NCBI GenBank assembly: GCA_963921935.1
Contig: OY998185.1
Coordinates: 59,039,717 to 59,103,716 of the forward strand
Length of the DNA: 64,000 bases
Source of the DNA: Galeruca laticollis
Lineage: Eukaryota > Arthropoda > Insecta > Coleoptera > Chrysomelidae
Reading direction: 5' to 3'
Each line of letters opens with the position of its first letter. Within the stretch, counting starts at the first letter, position 1. The position numbers and the translations under genes are program-made. The notes beneath the pieces were generated by a model, which saw only the letters and a program-made list of their open reading frames with translations, did no database searches and was not told where the DNA came from. Below, piece after piece: positions 35,001 through 49,990 of this stretch.

Positions 35001-38000
35001 TAGGGTACTGGATAAAGAGGGGTAAAATCAAATATACGTGGTTACTGAAAAAATAGTAGAGTTGGGATATCAATTGAGTCACCCACCGATTTAAGACGTA
35101 ATTTTATCTAATTGAACATTTTCTAGAGGGAGATAGGACAAAAATATATTTTTGAGGAATTGCAAAAAATGAAATGTTTTCCATACTATAGTTCAGGTAC
35201 ATATTTGTCGGAAAATATTTTTCCTCTCAAAAAATACTGAAATTATGAGAAATTGGGTTCTTTAGTACGACAAATCGACTGGTGTTGTTCATTTTTCAAT
35301 AAAATAAATGTTTCAAATAATAGCAGAGCAATTAAGTTAAACGAAAACATGCCTTCATATAAAAAATCGCGCCGATCAAAATAATAGAAGTATTCATTTA
35401 ATTTTCTACGAAATTACAGTAATAGGTCCAACCTATGGAAAAAAATCAGGAGTGCACTACAATGATGCGATTCAGAAGTTATTGCGTCAAACTTAGGGTT
35501 CTGGATAAAGAGGGGTAAAATCAAATATACATGGTTACTGAAAAAATAGTAGAGTTGGGATATCAATTAAGTCACCCACCGATTTAAGACGTAATTTTAT
35601 CTAATTGAACATTTTCTAGAGGGAGATAGGACAAAAATATATTTTTGAGGAATTGCAAAAAATGAAATGTTTTACATACTACTATAGTTCAGGTACATAT
35701 TTGTCGGAAAATATTTTTCCTCTCAAAAAATACTGAAATTATGAGAAATTGGGTTCTCTAGTACGACAAATCGACTGATGTTGTTCATTTTTCAATAAAA
35801 TAAATGTTTCAAATAATAGCAGAGCAATTAAGTTAAACGAAAACATGCCTTCATATAAAAAATCGCGCAGATCAAAATAATAGAAGTATTCATTTAATTT
35901 TCTACCCAATTACAGTAATAGGTCCAACCTATGGAAAAAAATCAAGAGTGCACTACAATGATGCGATTCAGAAGTTATTGCGTCAAACTTAGAGTACTGG
36001 ATAAAGAGGGTAAAATCAAATATACATGGTTACTGAAAAAATAGTAGAGTTGGGATATTAATTAAGTCACCCACCGATTTAAAACGTAATTTCATCTAAT
36101 TGAACATTTTCTAGAGGGAGATAGGACAAAAATATATTTTTGAGGAATTGCAAAAAATGCAATGTTTTCCATACTATAGTTCAGGTACATATTTGTCAGA
36201 AAATATTTTTCCTCTCAAAAAATACTGAAAGTATGAGAAATTGGGTTCTTTAGTACGACAAATCGACTGGTGTTGTTCATTTTTCAATAAAATAAATGTT
36301 TCAAATAATAGCAGAGCAATTAAGTTAAACGAAAACATGCCTTCATATGAAGAATCGCGCCGATCAAAATAATAGAAGTATTCATTCAATTTTCTACCAA
36401 ATTACAGTAATAAGTCCAGCCTATGGAAAAAAATCAGGAGTGCACTACAATGATGCGATTCAGAAGTTATTGCGTCAAACTTAGGGTACTGGATAAAGAG
36501 GGGTAAAATCAAATATACGTGGTTACTGAAAAAATAGTAGAGTTGGGATATCAATTAAGTCACCCACCGATTTAAGACGTAATTTTATCTAATTGAACAT
36601 TTTCTAGAAGGAGATAGGACAAAAATATATTTTTGAGGAATTGCAAAAAATGAAATGTTTTCCATACTATAGTTCAGGTACATATTTGTCGGAAAATATT
36701 TTTCCTCTCAAAAAATACTGAAATTATGAGAAATTGGGTTCTTTAGTACGACAAATCGACTGGTGTTGTTCATTTTTCAATAAAATAAATGTTCCAAATA
36801 ATAGCAGAGCAATTAAGTTAAACGAAAACATGCCTTCATATAAAAAATCGCGCAGATCAAAATAATAGAAGTATTCATTTAATTTTCTACCCAATTACAG
36901 TAATAGGTCCAACCTATGGAAAAAAATCAGGAGTGCACTACAATGATGCGATTCAGAAGTTATTGCGTCAAACTTAGAGTACTGGATAAAGAGGGGTAAA
37001 ATCAAATATACATGGTCACTGAAAAAATAGTAGCGTTGGGATATCAATTAAGTCACCCACAGATTTAAGACGTAATTTTATCTAATTGAACATTTTCTAG
37101 AGGGAGATAGGACAAAAATATATTTTTGAGGAATTGCAAAAAATGAAATGTTTTCCATACTATAGTTCAGGTACATATTTGTCGGAAAATATTTTTCCTC
37201 TCAAAAAATACTGAAATTATGAGAAATTGGGTTCTTTAGTACGACAAATCGACTGGTGTTGTTCATTTTTCAATAAAATAAATGTTTCAAATAATAGCAG
37301 AGCAATTAAGTTAAACGAAAACATGCCTTCATATAAAAAATCGCGCAGATCAAAATAATAGAAGTATTCATTTAATTTTCTACCAAATTACAGTAATAGG
37401 TCCAACCTATGGGAAAGAATCAGGAGTGCACTACAATGATGCGATTCAGAAGTTATTGCGTCAAACTTAGAGTACTGGATAAAGAAGGGTAAAATCAAAT
37501 ATACATGGTTACTGAAAAAATAGTAGAGTTGGGATATCAATTTAGTCACCCACCGATTTAAGACGTAATTTTATCTAATTGAACATTTTCTAGAGGGAGA
37601 TAGGACAAAAATATATTTTTGAGGAATTGCAAAAAATGAAATGTTTTCCATACTATAGTTCAGGTACATATTTGTCGGAAAATATTTTTCCTCTCAAAAA
37701 ATACTGAAATTATGAGAAATTGGGTTCTTTGGTACGACAAATCGACTGGTGTTGTTCATTTTTCAATAAAATAAATGTTTCAAATAATAGCAGAGCAATT
37801 AAGTTAAACGAAAACATGCCTTCATATAAAAAATCGCGCAGATCAAAATAATAGAAGTATTCATTTAATTTTCTACCCAATTACAGTAATAGGTCCAACC
37901 TATGGAAAAAAATCAGGAGTGCACTACAATGATGCGATTCAGAAGTTATTGCGTCAAACTTAGAGTACTGGATGAAGAGGGGTAAAATCAAATATACATG

Positions 38001-40595
38001 GTTACTGAAAAAATAGTAGAGTTGGGATATCAATTAAGTCACCCACCGATTTAAGACGTAATTTTATCCAATTGAACATTTTCTAGAGGGAGATAGGACA
38101 AAAATATATTTTTGAGGAATTGCAAAAAATGAAATGTTTTCCAGGTACATATTTGTCGGAAAATATTTTTCCTCTCAAAAAATACTGAAATTATGAGAAA
38201 TTGGGTTCTTTAGTACGACAAATCGACTGGTGTTGTTCATTTTTCAATAAAATAAATGTTTCAAATAATAGCAGAGCAATTAAGTTAAACGAAAACATGC
38301 CTTCATATAAAAAATCGCGCAGATCAAAATAATAGAAGTATTCATTTAATTTTCTACCAAATTACAGTAATAGGTCCAACCTATGGAAAAGAATCAGGAG
38401 TGCACTACAATGATGCGATTCAGAAGTTATTGCGTCAAACTTAGAGTACTGGATAAAGAGGGGTAAAATCAAATATACATGGTTACTGAAAAAATAGTAG
38501 AGTTGGGATATCAATTAAGTCACCCACCGATTTAAGACGTAATTTTATCTAATTGAACATTTTCTAGAGGGAGATAGGACAAAAATATATTTTTGAGTAA
38601 TTGCAAAAAATGAAATGTTTTCCATACTATAGTTCAGGTACATATTTGTCGGAAAATATTTTTCCTCTCAAAAAATACTGAAATTATGAGAAATTGGGTT
38701 CTTTAGTACGACAAATCGACTGGTGTTGTTCATTTTTCAATAAAATAAATGTTTCAAATAATAGCAGAGCAATTAAGTTAAACGAAAACATGCCTTCATA
38801 TAAAAAATCGCGCAGATCAAAATAATAGAAGTATTCATTTAATTTTCTACCAAATTACAGTAATAGGTCCAACCTATGGAAAAGAATCAGGAGTGCACTA
38901 CAATGATGCGATTCAGAAGTTATTGCGTCAAACTTAGAGTACTGGATAAAGAGTGGTAAAATCAAATATACATGGTTACTGAAAAAATAGTAGAGTTGGG
39001 ATATCAATTAAGTCACCCACCGATTTAAGACGTAATTTCATCTAATTGAACAATTTCTAGAGGGAGATAGGACAAAAATATATTTTTGAGGAATTGCAAA
39101 AAATGAAATGTTTTCCATACTATATATAGTTCAGGTACATATTTGTCGGAAAATATATTTCCTCTCAAAAAATACTGAAATTATGAGAAATTGGGTTCTT
39201 TAGTACGACAAATCGACTGGTGTTGTTCATTTTTCAATAAAATAAATGTTTCAAATAATAGGAGAGCAATTAAGTTAAACGAAAACATGCCTTCATATAA
39301 AAAATCGCGCCGATCAAAATAATAGAAGGATCCATTTAATTTTCTACCAAATTACAGTAATAGGTCCAACCTATGGAAAAGAATCAGGAGTGCACTACAA
39401 TGATGCGATTCAGAAGTTATTGCGTCAAACTTAGAGTACTGGATAAAGAGGGGTAAAGTCAAATATACTTGGTTACTGAAAAAATAGTAGAGTTGGGATA
39501 TTAATTAAGGCACCCACCGATTTAAAACGTAATTTCATCTAATTGAACATTTTCTAGAGGGAGATAGGACAAAAATATATTTTTGAGGAATTGCAAAAAA
39601 TTAAATGTTTTCCATGTTCAGGTACATATTTGTCGGAAAATATTTTTCCTCTCAAAAAATACTAAAATTATGAGAAATTGGTTTTTTAGTACGACAAATC
39701 GACTGGTGTTGTTCATTTTTCAATGAAATAAATGTTTCATATAATAGCAGAGCAATTAAGTTAAACGAAAACATGCCTTCATATAAAAAATCGCGCAGAT
39801 CAAAATTATAGAAGTATTCATTTAATTTTATACCCAATTACAGTAATAGGTCCAACCTATGGAAAAAAATCAGGAGTGCACTACAATGATGCGATTCAGA
39901 AGTTATTGCGTCAAACTTAGGGTACTGGATAAAGAGGGGTAAAATCAAATATACATGGTTACTGAAAAAATAGTAGAGTTGGGATATCAATTAAGTCACC
40001 CACCGATTTAAGACGTAATTTTATCTAATTGAACATTTTCTAGAGGGAGATAGGACAAAAATATATTTTTGAGGAATTGCAAAAAATGAAATGTTTTACA
40101 TACTATTATAGTTCAGGTACATATTTGTCGGAAAATATTTTTCCTCTCAAAAAATACTGAAATTATGAGAAATTGGGTTCTTTAGTACGACAAATCGACT
40201 GGTGTTGTTCATTTTTCAATAAAATAAATGTTTCAAATAATAGCAGAGCAATTAAGTTAAACGAAAACATGCCTTCATATAAAAAATCGCGCAGATCAAA
40301 ATAATAGAAGTATTCATTTAATTTTCTACCCAATTACAGTAATAGGTCCAACCTATGGAAAAAAATCAGGAGTGCACTACAATGATGCGATTCAGAAGTT
40401 ATTGCGTCAAACTTAGAGTACTGGATAAAGAGGGGTAAAATCAAATATACATGGTTACTGAAAAAATAGTAGAGTTGGGATATTAATTAAGTCACCCACC
40501 GATTTAAAACGTAATTTCATCTAATTGAACATTTTCTAAAGGGAGATAGGACAAAAATATATTTTTGAGGAATTGCAAAAAATGCAATGTTTTCC

Positions 40596-43500
40596 ATACT
40601 AGAGTTCAGGTACATATTTGTCAGAAAATATTTTTCCTCTCAAAAAATACTGAAATTATGAGAAATTGGGTTCTTTAGTACGACAAATCGACTGGTGTTG
40701 TTCATTTTTCAATAAAATAAATGTTTCAAATAATAGCAGAGCAATTAAGTTAAACGAAAACATGCCTTCATATAAAAAATCGCGCCGATCAAAATAATAG
40801 AAGTATTCATTTAATTTTCTACCAAATTACAGTAATAGGGTCCAACCTATGGAAAAAAATCAGGAGTGCACTACAATAATGCGATTCAGAAGTTATTGCA
40901 TCAAACTTAGGGTACTGGATAAAAAGGGCTAAAATCAAATATACATGGTTACTGAAAAAATAGTAGAGTTGGGATATCAATTAAGTCACCCACCGATTTA
41001 AGACGTAATTTTATCTAATTGAACATTTTCTAGAGGGAGATAGGACAAAAATATATTTTTGAGGAATTGCAAAAAATGAAATGTTTTTCATACTATTATA
41101 GTTCAGGTACATATTTGTCGGAAAATATTTTTCCTCTCAAAAAATACTGAAATTATGAGAAATTGGGTTCTCTAGTACGACAAATCGACTGGTGTTGTTC
41201 ATTTTTCAATAAAATAAATGTTTTAAATAATAGCAGAGCAATTAAGTTAAACGAAAACATGCCTTCATATAAAAAATCGCGCAGATCAAAATAATAGAAG
41301 TATTCATTTAATTTTCTACCCAATTACAGTAATAGGTCCAACCTATGGAAAAAAATCAGGAGTGCACTACAATGATGCGATTCAGAAGTTATTGCGTCAA
41401 ACTTAGAGTACTGGATAAAGAGGGTAAAATCAAATATACATGGTTACTGAAAAAATAGTAGAGTTGGGATATTAATTAAGTCACCCACCGATTTAAAACG
41501 TAATTTCATCTAATTGAACATTTTCTAGAGGGAGATAGGACAAAAATATATTTTTGAGGAATTGCAAAAAATGCAATGTTTTCCATACTATAGTTCAGGT
41601 ACATATTTGTCGGAAAGTATCTTTCCTCTCAAAAAATACTGAAATTATGAGAAATTGGGTTCTTTAGTACGACAAATCGACTGGTGTTGTTCATTTTTCA
41701 ATAAAATAAATGTTTCAAATAATAGCAGAGCCATTAAGTTAAACGAAAACATGCCTTCATATAAAAAATCGCGCCGATCAAAATAATAGAAGTATTCATT
41801 TAATTTTCTACCAAATTACAGTAATAGGTCCAACCTATGGAAAAGAATCAGGAGTGCACTACAATGATGCGATTCAGAAGTTATTGCGTCAAACTTAGAG
41901 TACTGGATAAAGAGGGGTAAAGTCAAATATACATGGTTACTGAAAAAAATAGTAGAGTTGGGATATCAATTAAGTCACCCACCGATTTAAAACGTAATTT
42001 CATCTAATTGAACATTTTCTAGAGGGAGATAGGACAAAAATATATTTTTGAGGAATTGCAAAAAATGAAATGTTTTCCATACTATAGTTCAGGTACATAT
42101 TTGTCGGAAAATATTTTTCCTCTCAAAAAATACTGGAATTATGAGAAATTGGGTTCTTTAGTACAACAAATCGACTGGTGTTGTTCATTTTTCAATAAAA
42201 TAAATGTTTCAAATAATAGCAGAGCAATTAAGTTAAACGAAAACATGCCTTCATATAAAAAATCGCGCAGATCAAAATAATAGAAGTATTCATTTAATTT
42301 TCTACCCAATTACAGTAATAGGTCCAACCTATGGAAAAAAATCAGGAGTGCACTACAATGATGCGATTCAGAAGTTATTGCGTCAAACTTAGAGTACTGG
42401 ATAAAGAGGGGTAAAGTCAAATATACATGGTTACTGAAAAAAATAGTAGAGTTGGGATATTAATTAAGGCACCCACCGATTTAAAACGTAATTTCATCTA
42501 ATTGAACATTTTCTAGAGGGAGATAGGACAAAAATATATTTTTGAGGAATTGCAAAAAATGAAATGTTTTCCATACTATAGTTCAGGTACATATTTGTCG
42601 GAAAGTATTTTTCCTCTCAAAAAATACTGAAATTATGAGAAATTGGGTTCTTTAGTACGACAAATCGACTGGTGTTGTTCATTTTTCAATAAAATAAATG
42701 TTTCAAATAATAGCAGAGCAATTAAGTTAAACGAAAACATGCCTTCATATAAAAAATCGCGCCGATCAAAATAATAGAAGTATTCATTTAATTTTCTACC
42801 AAATTACAGTAATAGGTCCAACCTATGGAAAAGAATCAGGAGTGCACTACAATGATGCGATTCAGAAGTTATTGCGTCAAACTTAGAGTACTGGATAAAG
42901 AGGGGTAAAGTCAAATATACATGGTTACTGAAAAAAATAGTAGAGTTGGGATATTAATTAAGGCACCCACCGATTTAAAACGTAATTTCATCTAATTGAA
43001 CATTTTCTAGAGGGAGATAGGACAAAAATATATTTTTGAGGAATTGCAAAAAATGAAATGTTTTCCATACTATATATAGTTCAGGTACATATTTGTCGGA
43101 AAATATTTTTCCTCTCAAAAAATACTGAAATTATGAGAAATTGGGTTCTTTAGTACGACAAATCGACTGGTGTTGTTCATTTTTCAATAAAATAAATTTT
43201 TCAAATAATAGCAGAGCAATTAAGTTAAACGAAAACATGCCTTCATATAAAAAATCGCGCAGATCAAAATAATAGAAGTATTCATTTAATTTTCTACCAA
43301 ATTACAGTTATAGGTCCAACCTATGGAAAAGAATCAGGAGTGCACTGCAATGATGCGATTCAGAAGCTATTGCGTCAAACTTAGAGTACTGGATAAAGAG
43401 GGGTAAAATCAAATATACATGGTTACTGAAAAAATAGTAGAGTTGGGATATCAATTAAGTCACCCACCGATTTAAGACGTAATTTCATCTAATTGAACAT

Positions 43501-46500
43501 TTTCTAGAGGGAGATAGGACAAAAATATATTTTTGAGGAATTGCAAAAAATGAAATGTTTTCCATACTATAGTTCAGGTACATATTTGTCGGAAAATATT
43601 TTTCCTCTCAAAATATACTGGAATTATGAGAAATTGGGTTCTTTAGTACAACAAATCGACTGGTGTTGTTCATTTTTCAATAAAATAAATGTTTCAAATA
43701 ATAGCAGAGCAATTAAGTTAAACGAAAACATGCCTTCATATAAAAAATCGCGCAGATCAAAATAATAGAAGTATTCATTTAATTTTCTACCCAATTACAG
43801 TAATAGGTCCAACCTATGGAAAAAAATCAGGAGTGCACTACAATGATGCGATTCAGAAGTTATTGCGTCAAACTTAGAGTACTGGATAAAGAGGGGTAAA
43901 ATCAAATATACATGGTTACTGAAAAAATAGTAGAGTTGGGATATCAATTAAGTCACCCACCGATTTAAGACGTAATTTTATCTAATTGAACATTTTCTAG
44001 AGGGAGATAGGACAAAAATATATTTTTGAGGAATTGCAAAAAATGAAATGTTTTACATACTATTATAGTTCAGGTACATATTTGTCGGAAAATATTTTTC
44101 CTCTCAAAAAATACTGAAATTATGAGAAATTGGGTTCTTTAGTACGACAAATCGACTGGTGTTGTTCATTTTTCAATAAAATTAATGTTTCAAATAATAG
44201 CAGAGCAATTAAGTTAAACGAAAACATGCCTTCATATAAAAAATCGCGCAGATCAAAATAATAGAAGTATTCATTTAATTTTCTACCCGATTACAGTAAT
44301 AGGTCCAACCTATGGAAAAAAATCAGGAGTGCACTACAATGATGCGATTCAGAAGTTATTGCGTCAAACTTAGAGTACTGGATAAAGAGGGGTAAAATCA
44401 AATATACATGGTTACTGAAAAAATAGTAGAGTTGGGATATTAATTAAGTCACCCACCGATTTAAAACGTAATTTCATCTAATTGAACATTTTCTAAAGGG
44501 AGATAGGACAAAAATATATTTTTGAGGAATTGCAAAAAATGCAATGTTTTCCATACTAGAGTTCAGGTACATATTTGTCAGAAAATATTTTTCCTCTCAA
44601 AAAATACTGAAATTATGAGAAATTGGGTTCTTTAGTACGACAAATCGACTGGTGTTGTTCATTTTTCAATAAAATAAATGTTTCAATTAATAGCAGAGCA
44701 ATTAAGTTAAACGAAAACATGCCTTCATATAAAAAATCGCGCCGATCAAAATAATAGAAGTATTCATTTAATTTTCTACCAAATTACAGTAATAGGGTCC
44801 AACCTATGGAAAAAAATCAGGAGTGCACTACAATGATGCAATTCAGAAGTTATTGCATCAAACTTAGGGTACTGGATAAAGAGGGCTAAAATCAAATATA
44901 CATGGTTACTGAAAAAATAGTAGAGTTGGGATATCAATTAAGTCACCCACCGATTTAAGACGTAATTTTATCTAATTGAACATTTTCTAGAGGGAGATAG
45001 GACAAAAATATATTTCTGAGGAATTGCAAAAAATGAAATGTTTTACATACTATTATAGTTCAGGTACATATTTGTCGTAAAATATTTTTCCTCTCAAAAA
45101 ATACTGAAATTATGAGAAATTGGGTTCTCTAGTACGACAAATCGACTGGTGTTGTTCATTTTTCAATAAAATAAATGTTTTAAACAATAGCAGAGCAATT
45201 AAGTTAAACGAAAACATGCCTTCATATAAAAAATCGCGCAGATCAAAATAATAGAAGTATTCATTTAATTTTCTACCCAATTACAGTAATAGGTCCAACC
45301 TATGGAAAAAAATCAGGAGTGCTCTACAATGATGCGATTCAGAAGTTATTGCGTCAAACTTAGAGTACTGGATAAAGAGGGTAAAATCAAATATACATGG
45401 TTACTGAAAAAATAGTAGAGTTGGGATATTAATTAAGTCACCCACCGATTTAAAACGTAATTTCATCTAATTGAACATTTTCTAGAGGGAGATAGGACAA
45501 AAATATATTTTTGAGGAATTGCAAAAAATGCAATGTTTTCCATACTATAGTTCAGGTACATATTTGTCGGAAAGTATCTTTCCTCTCAAAAAATACTGAA
45601 ATTATGAGAAATTGGGTTCTTTAGTACGACAAATCGACTGGTGTTGTTCATTTTTCAATAAAATAAATGTTTCAAATAATAGCAGAGCAATTAAGTTAAA
45701 CGAAAACATGCCTTCATATAAAAAATCGCGCCGATCAAAATAATAGAAGTATTCATTTAACTTTCTACCAAATTACAGTAATAGGTCCAACCTATGGAAA
45801 AGAATCAGGAGTGCACTACAATGATACGATTCAGAAGTTATTGCGTCAAACTTAGAGTACTGGATAAAGAGGGGTAAAATCAAATATACATGGTCACTGA
45901 AAAAATAGTAGAGTTGGGATATCAATTAAGTCACCCACCGATTTAAGACGTAATTTTATCTAATTGAACATTGTCTAGAGGGAGATAGGACAAAAATATA
46001 TTTTTGAGGAATTGCAAAAAATGAAATGTTTTCCATACTATAGTTCAGGTACATATTTGTCGGAAAATATTTTTCCTCTCAAAAAATACTGAAATTATGA
46101 GAAATTGGGTTCTTTAGTACGACAAATCGACTGGTGTTGTTCATTTTTCAATAAAATAAATGTTTCAAATAATAGCAGAGCAATTAAGTTAAACGAAAAC
46201 ATGCCTTCATATAAAAAATCGCGCAGATCAAAATAATAGAAGTATTCATTTAATTTTCTACCAAATTACAGTAATAGGTCCAACCTATGGAAAAGAATCA
46301 GGAGTGCACTACAATGATGCGATTCAGAAGTTATTGCGTCAAACTTAGAGTACTGGATAAAGAGTGGTAAAATCAAATATACATGGTTACTGAAAAAATA
46401 GTAGAGTTGGGATATCAATTAAGTCACCCACCGATTTAAGACGTAATTTCATCTAATTGAACAATTTCTAGAGGGAGATAGGACAAAAATATATTTTTGA

Positions 46501-49500
46501 GGAATTGCAAAAAATGAAATGTTTTCCATACTATAGTTCAGGTACATATTTGTCGGAAAATATATTTCCTCTCAAAAAATACTGAAATTATGAGAAATTG
46601 GGTTCTTTAGTACGACAAATCGAATGGTGTTGTTCATTTTTCAATAAAATAAATGTTTCAAATAATAGGAGAGCAATTAAGTTAAACGAAAACATGCCTT
46701 CATATAAAAAATCGCGCCGATCAAAATAATAGAAGTATTCATTTAATTTTCTACCAAATAACAGTAATAGGTCCAACCTATGGAAAAGAATCAGGAGTGC
46801 ACTACAATGATGCGATTCAGAAGTTATTGCGTCAAACTTAGAGTACTGGATAAAGAGGGGTAAAATCAAATATACATGGTTACTGAAAAAATAGTAGAGT
46901 TGGGATATTAATTAAGTCACCCACCGATTTAAAACGTAATTTCATCTAATTGAACATTTTCTAAAGGGAGATAGGACAAAAATATATTTTTGAGGAATTG
47001 CAAAAAATGCAATGTTTTCCATACTAGAGTTCAGGTACATATTTGTCAGAAAATATTTTTCCTCTCAAAAAATACTGAAATTATGAGAAATTGGGTTCTT
47101 TAGTACGACAAATCGACTGGTGTTGTTCATTTTTCAATAAAATAAATGTTCCAAATAATAGCAGAGCAATTAAGTTAAACGAAAACATGCCTTCATATAA
47201 AAAATCGCGCCGATCAAATTAATAGAAGTATTCATTTAATTTTCTACCAAATTACAGTAATAGGGTCCAACCTATGGAAAAAAATCAGGAGTGCAATACA
47301 ATGATGCGATTCAGAAGTTATTGCATCAAACTTAGGGTACTGGATAAAGAGGGCTAAAATCAAATATACATGGTTACTGAAAAAATAGTAGAGTTGGGAT
47401 ATCAATTAAGTCACCCACCGATTTAAGACGTAATTTTATCTAATTGAACATTTTCTAGAGGGAGATAGGACAAAAATATATTTTTGAGGAATTGCAAAAA
47501 AGAAATGTTTTACATACTATTATAGTTCAGGTACATATTTGTCGGAAAATATTTTTCCTCTCAAAAAATACTGAAATTATGAGAAATTGGGTTCTCTAGT
47601 ACGACAAATCGACTGGTGTTGTTCATTTTTCAATAAAATAAATGTTTTAAATAATAGCAGAGCAATTAAGTTAAACGAAAACATGCCTTCATATAAAAAA
47701 TCGCGCAGATCCAAATAATAGAAGTATTCATTTAATTTTCTACCCAATTACAGTAATAGGTCCAACCTATGGAAAAAAATCAGGAGTGCACTACAATGAT
47801 GCGATTCAGAAGTTATTGCGTCAAACTTAGAGTACTGGATAAAGAGGGTAAAATCAAATATACATGGTTACTGAAAAAATAGTAGAGTTGGGATATTAAT
47901 TAAGTCACCCACCGATTTAAAACGTAATTTCATCTAATTGAACATTTTCTAGAGGGAGATAGGACAAAAATATATTTTTGAGGAATTGCAAAAAATGCAA
48001 TGTTTTCCATACTATAGTTCAGGTACATATTTGTCGGAAAGTATCTTTCCTCTCAAAAAATACTGAAATTATGAGAAATTGGGTTCTTTACTACGACAAA
48101 TCGACTGGTGTTGTTCATTTTTCAATAAAATAAATGTTTCAAATAATAGCAGAGCAATTAAGTTAAACGAAAACATGCCTTCATATAAAAAATCGCGCCG
48201 ATCAAAATAATAGAAGTATTCATTTAATTTTCTACCAAATTACAGTAATAGGTCCAACCTATGGAAAAAAATCAGGAGTGCACTACAATGATGCGATTCA
48301 GAAGTTATTGCGTCAAACTTAGAGTACTGGATAAAGAGGGGTAAAATCAAATATACATGGTTACTGAAAAAATAGTAGAGTTGGGATATTAATTAAGTCA
48401 CCCACCGATTTAAAACGTAATTTCATCTAATTGAACATTTTCTAAAGGGAGATAGGACAAAAATATATTTTTGAGGAATTGCAAAAAATGCAATGTTTTC
48501 CATACTAGAGTTCAGGTACATATTTGTCAGAAAATATTTTTCCTCTCAAAAAATACTGAAATTATGAGAAATTGGGTTCTTTAGTACGACAAATCGACTG
48601 GTGTTGTTCATTTTTCAATAAAATAAATGTTTCAAATAATAGCAGAGCAATTAAGTTAAACGAAAACATGCCTTCATATAAAAAATCGCGCCGATCAAAA
48701 TAATAGAAGTATTCATTTAATTTTCTACCAAATTACAGTAATAGGGTCCAACCTATGGAAAAAAATCAGGAGTGCACTACAATGATGCGATTCAGAAGTT
48801 ATTGCATCAAACTTAGGGTACTGGATAAAGAGGGCTAAAATCAAATATACATGGTTACTGAAAAAATAGTAGAGTTGGGATATCAATTAAGTCACCCACC
48901 GATTTAAGACGTAATTTTATCTAATTGAATATTTTCTAGAGGGAGATAGGACAAAAATATATTTTTGAGGAATTGCAAAAAATGAAATGTTTTACATACT
49001 ATTATAGTTCAGGTACATATTTGTCGGAAAATATTTTTCCTCTCAAAAAATACTGAAATTATGAGAAATTGGGTTCTCTAGTACGACAAATCGACTGGTG
49101 TTGTTCATTTTTCAATAAAATAAATGTTTTAAATAATAGCAGAGCAATTAAGTTAAACGAAAACATGCCTTCATATAAAAAATCGCGCAGATCAAAATAA
49201 TAGAAGTATTCATTTAATTTTCTACCCAATTACAGTAATAGGTCCAACCTATGGAAAAAAATCAGGAGTGCACTACAATGATGCGATTCAGAAGTTATTG
49301 CGTCAAACTTAGAGTACTGGATAAAGAGGGTAAAATCAAATATACATGGTTACTGAAAAAATAGTAGAGTTGGGATATTAATTAAGTCACCCACCGATTT
49401 AAAACGTAATTTCATCTAATTGAACATTTTCTAGAGGGAGATAGGACAAAAATATATTTTTGAGGAATTGCAAAAAATGCAATGTTTTCCATACTATAGT

Positions 49501-49990
49501 TCAGGTACATATTTGTCGGAAAGTATCTTTCCTCTCAAAAAATACTGAAATTATGAGAAATTGGGTTCTTTAGTACGACAAATCGACTGGTGTTGTTCAT
49601 TTTTCAATAAAATAAATGTTTCAAATAATAGCAGAGCAATTAAGTTAAACGAAAACATGCCTTCATATAAAAAATCGCGCCGATCAAAATAATAGAAGTA
49701 TTCATTTAATTTTCTACCAAATTACAGTAATAGGTCCAACCTATGGAAAAGAATCAGGAGTGCACTACAATGATGCGATTCAGAAGTTATTGCGTCAAAC
49801 TTAGAGTACTGGATAAAGAGGGGTAAAGTCAAATATACATGGTTACTGAAAAAAATAGTAGAGTTGGGATATTAATTAAGGCACCCACCGATTTAAAACG
49901 TAATTTCATCTAATTGAACATTTTCTAGAAGGAGATAGGACAAAAATATATTTTTGAGGAATTGCAAAAAATGAAATGTTTTCCATACTA
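40596..49990 (+). repeat. Nested higher-order repeats built on a three-unit block
   Basis: A three-unit block is recognised by diagnostic variants in fixed order. The first unit has CATACTAGAG. The second has AGGGTCCAACC, GCATCAAACTTAGGG, GAGGGCTAAAATC and (T)TACATACTATTATAG. The third has GAGGGTAAAATC and GGAAAGTATCTTTCC. The first-unit marker occurs at 40596, 44553, 47021 and 48502. The third-unit marker occurs at 41612, 45569, 48036 and 49518. Both give offsets of 3957, about 2468 and about 1482, that is 8, 5 and 3 monomers. Confidence 0.9.

Noticed and set aside
42056..42280. Plus-strand ORFs of 68-74 codons in satellite units (also near 27170, 43541 and 50455)
   Set aside because: They exist only where a TGA has changed to TGG. 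Most units have the stop and no recognised domain is present.
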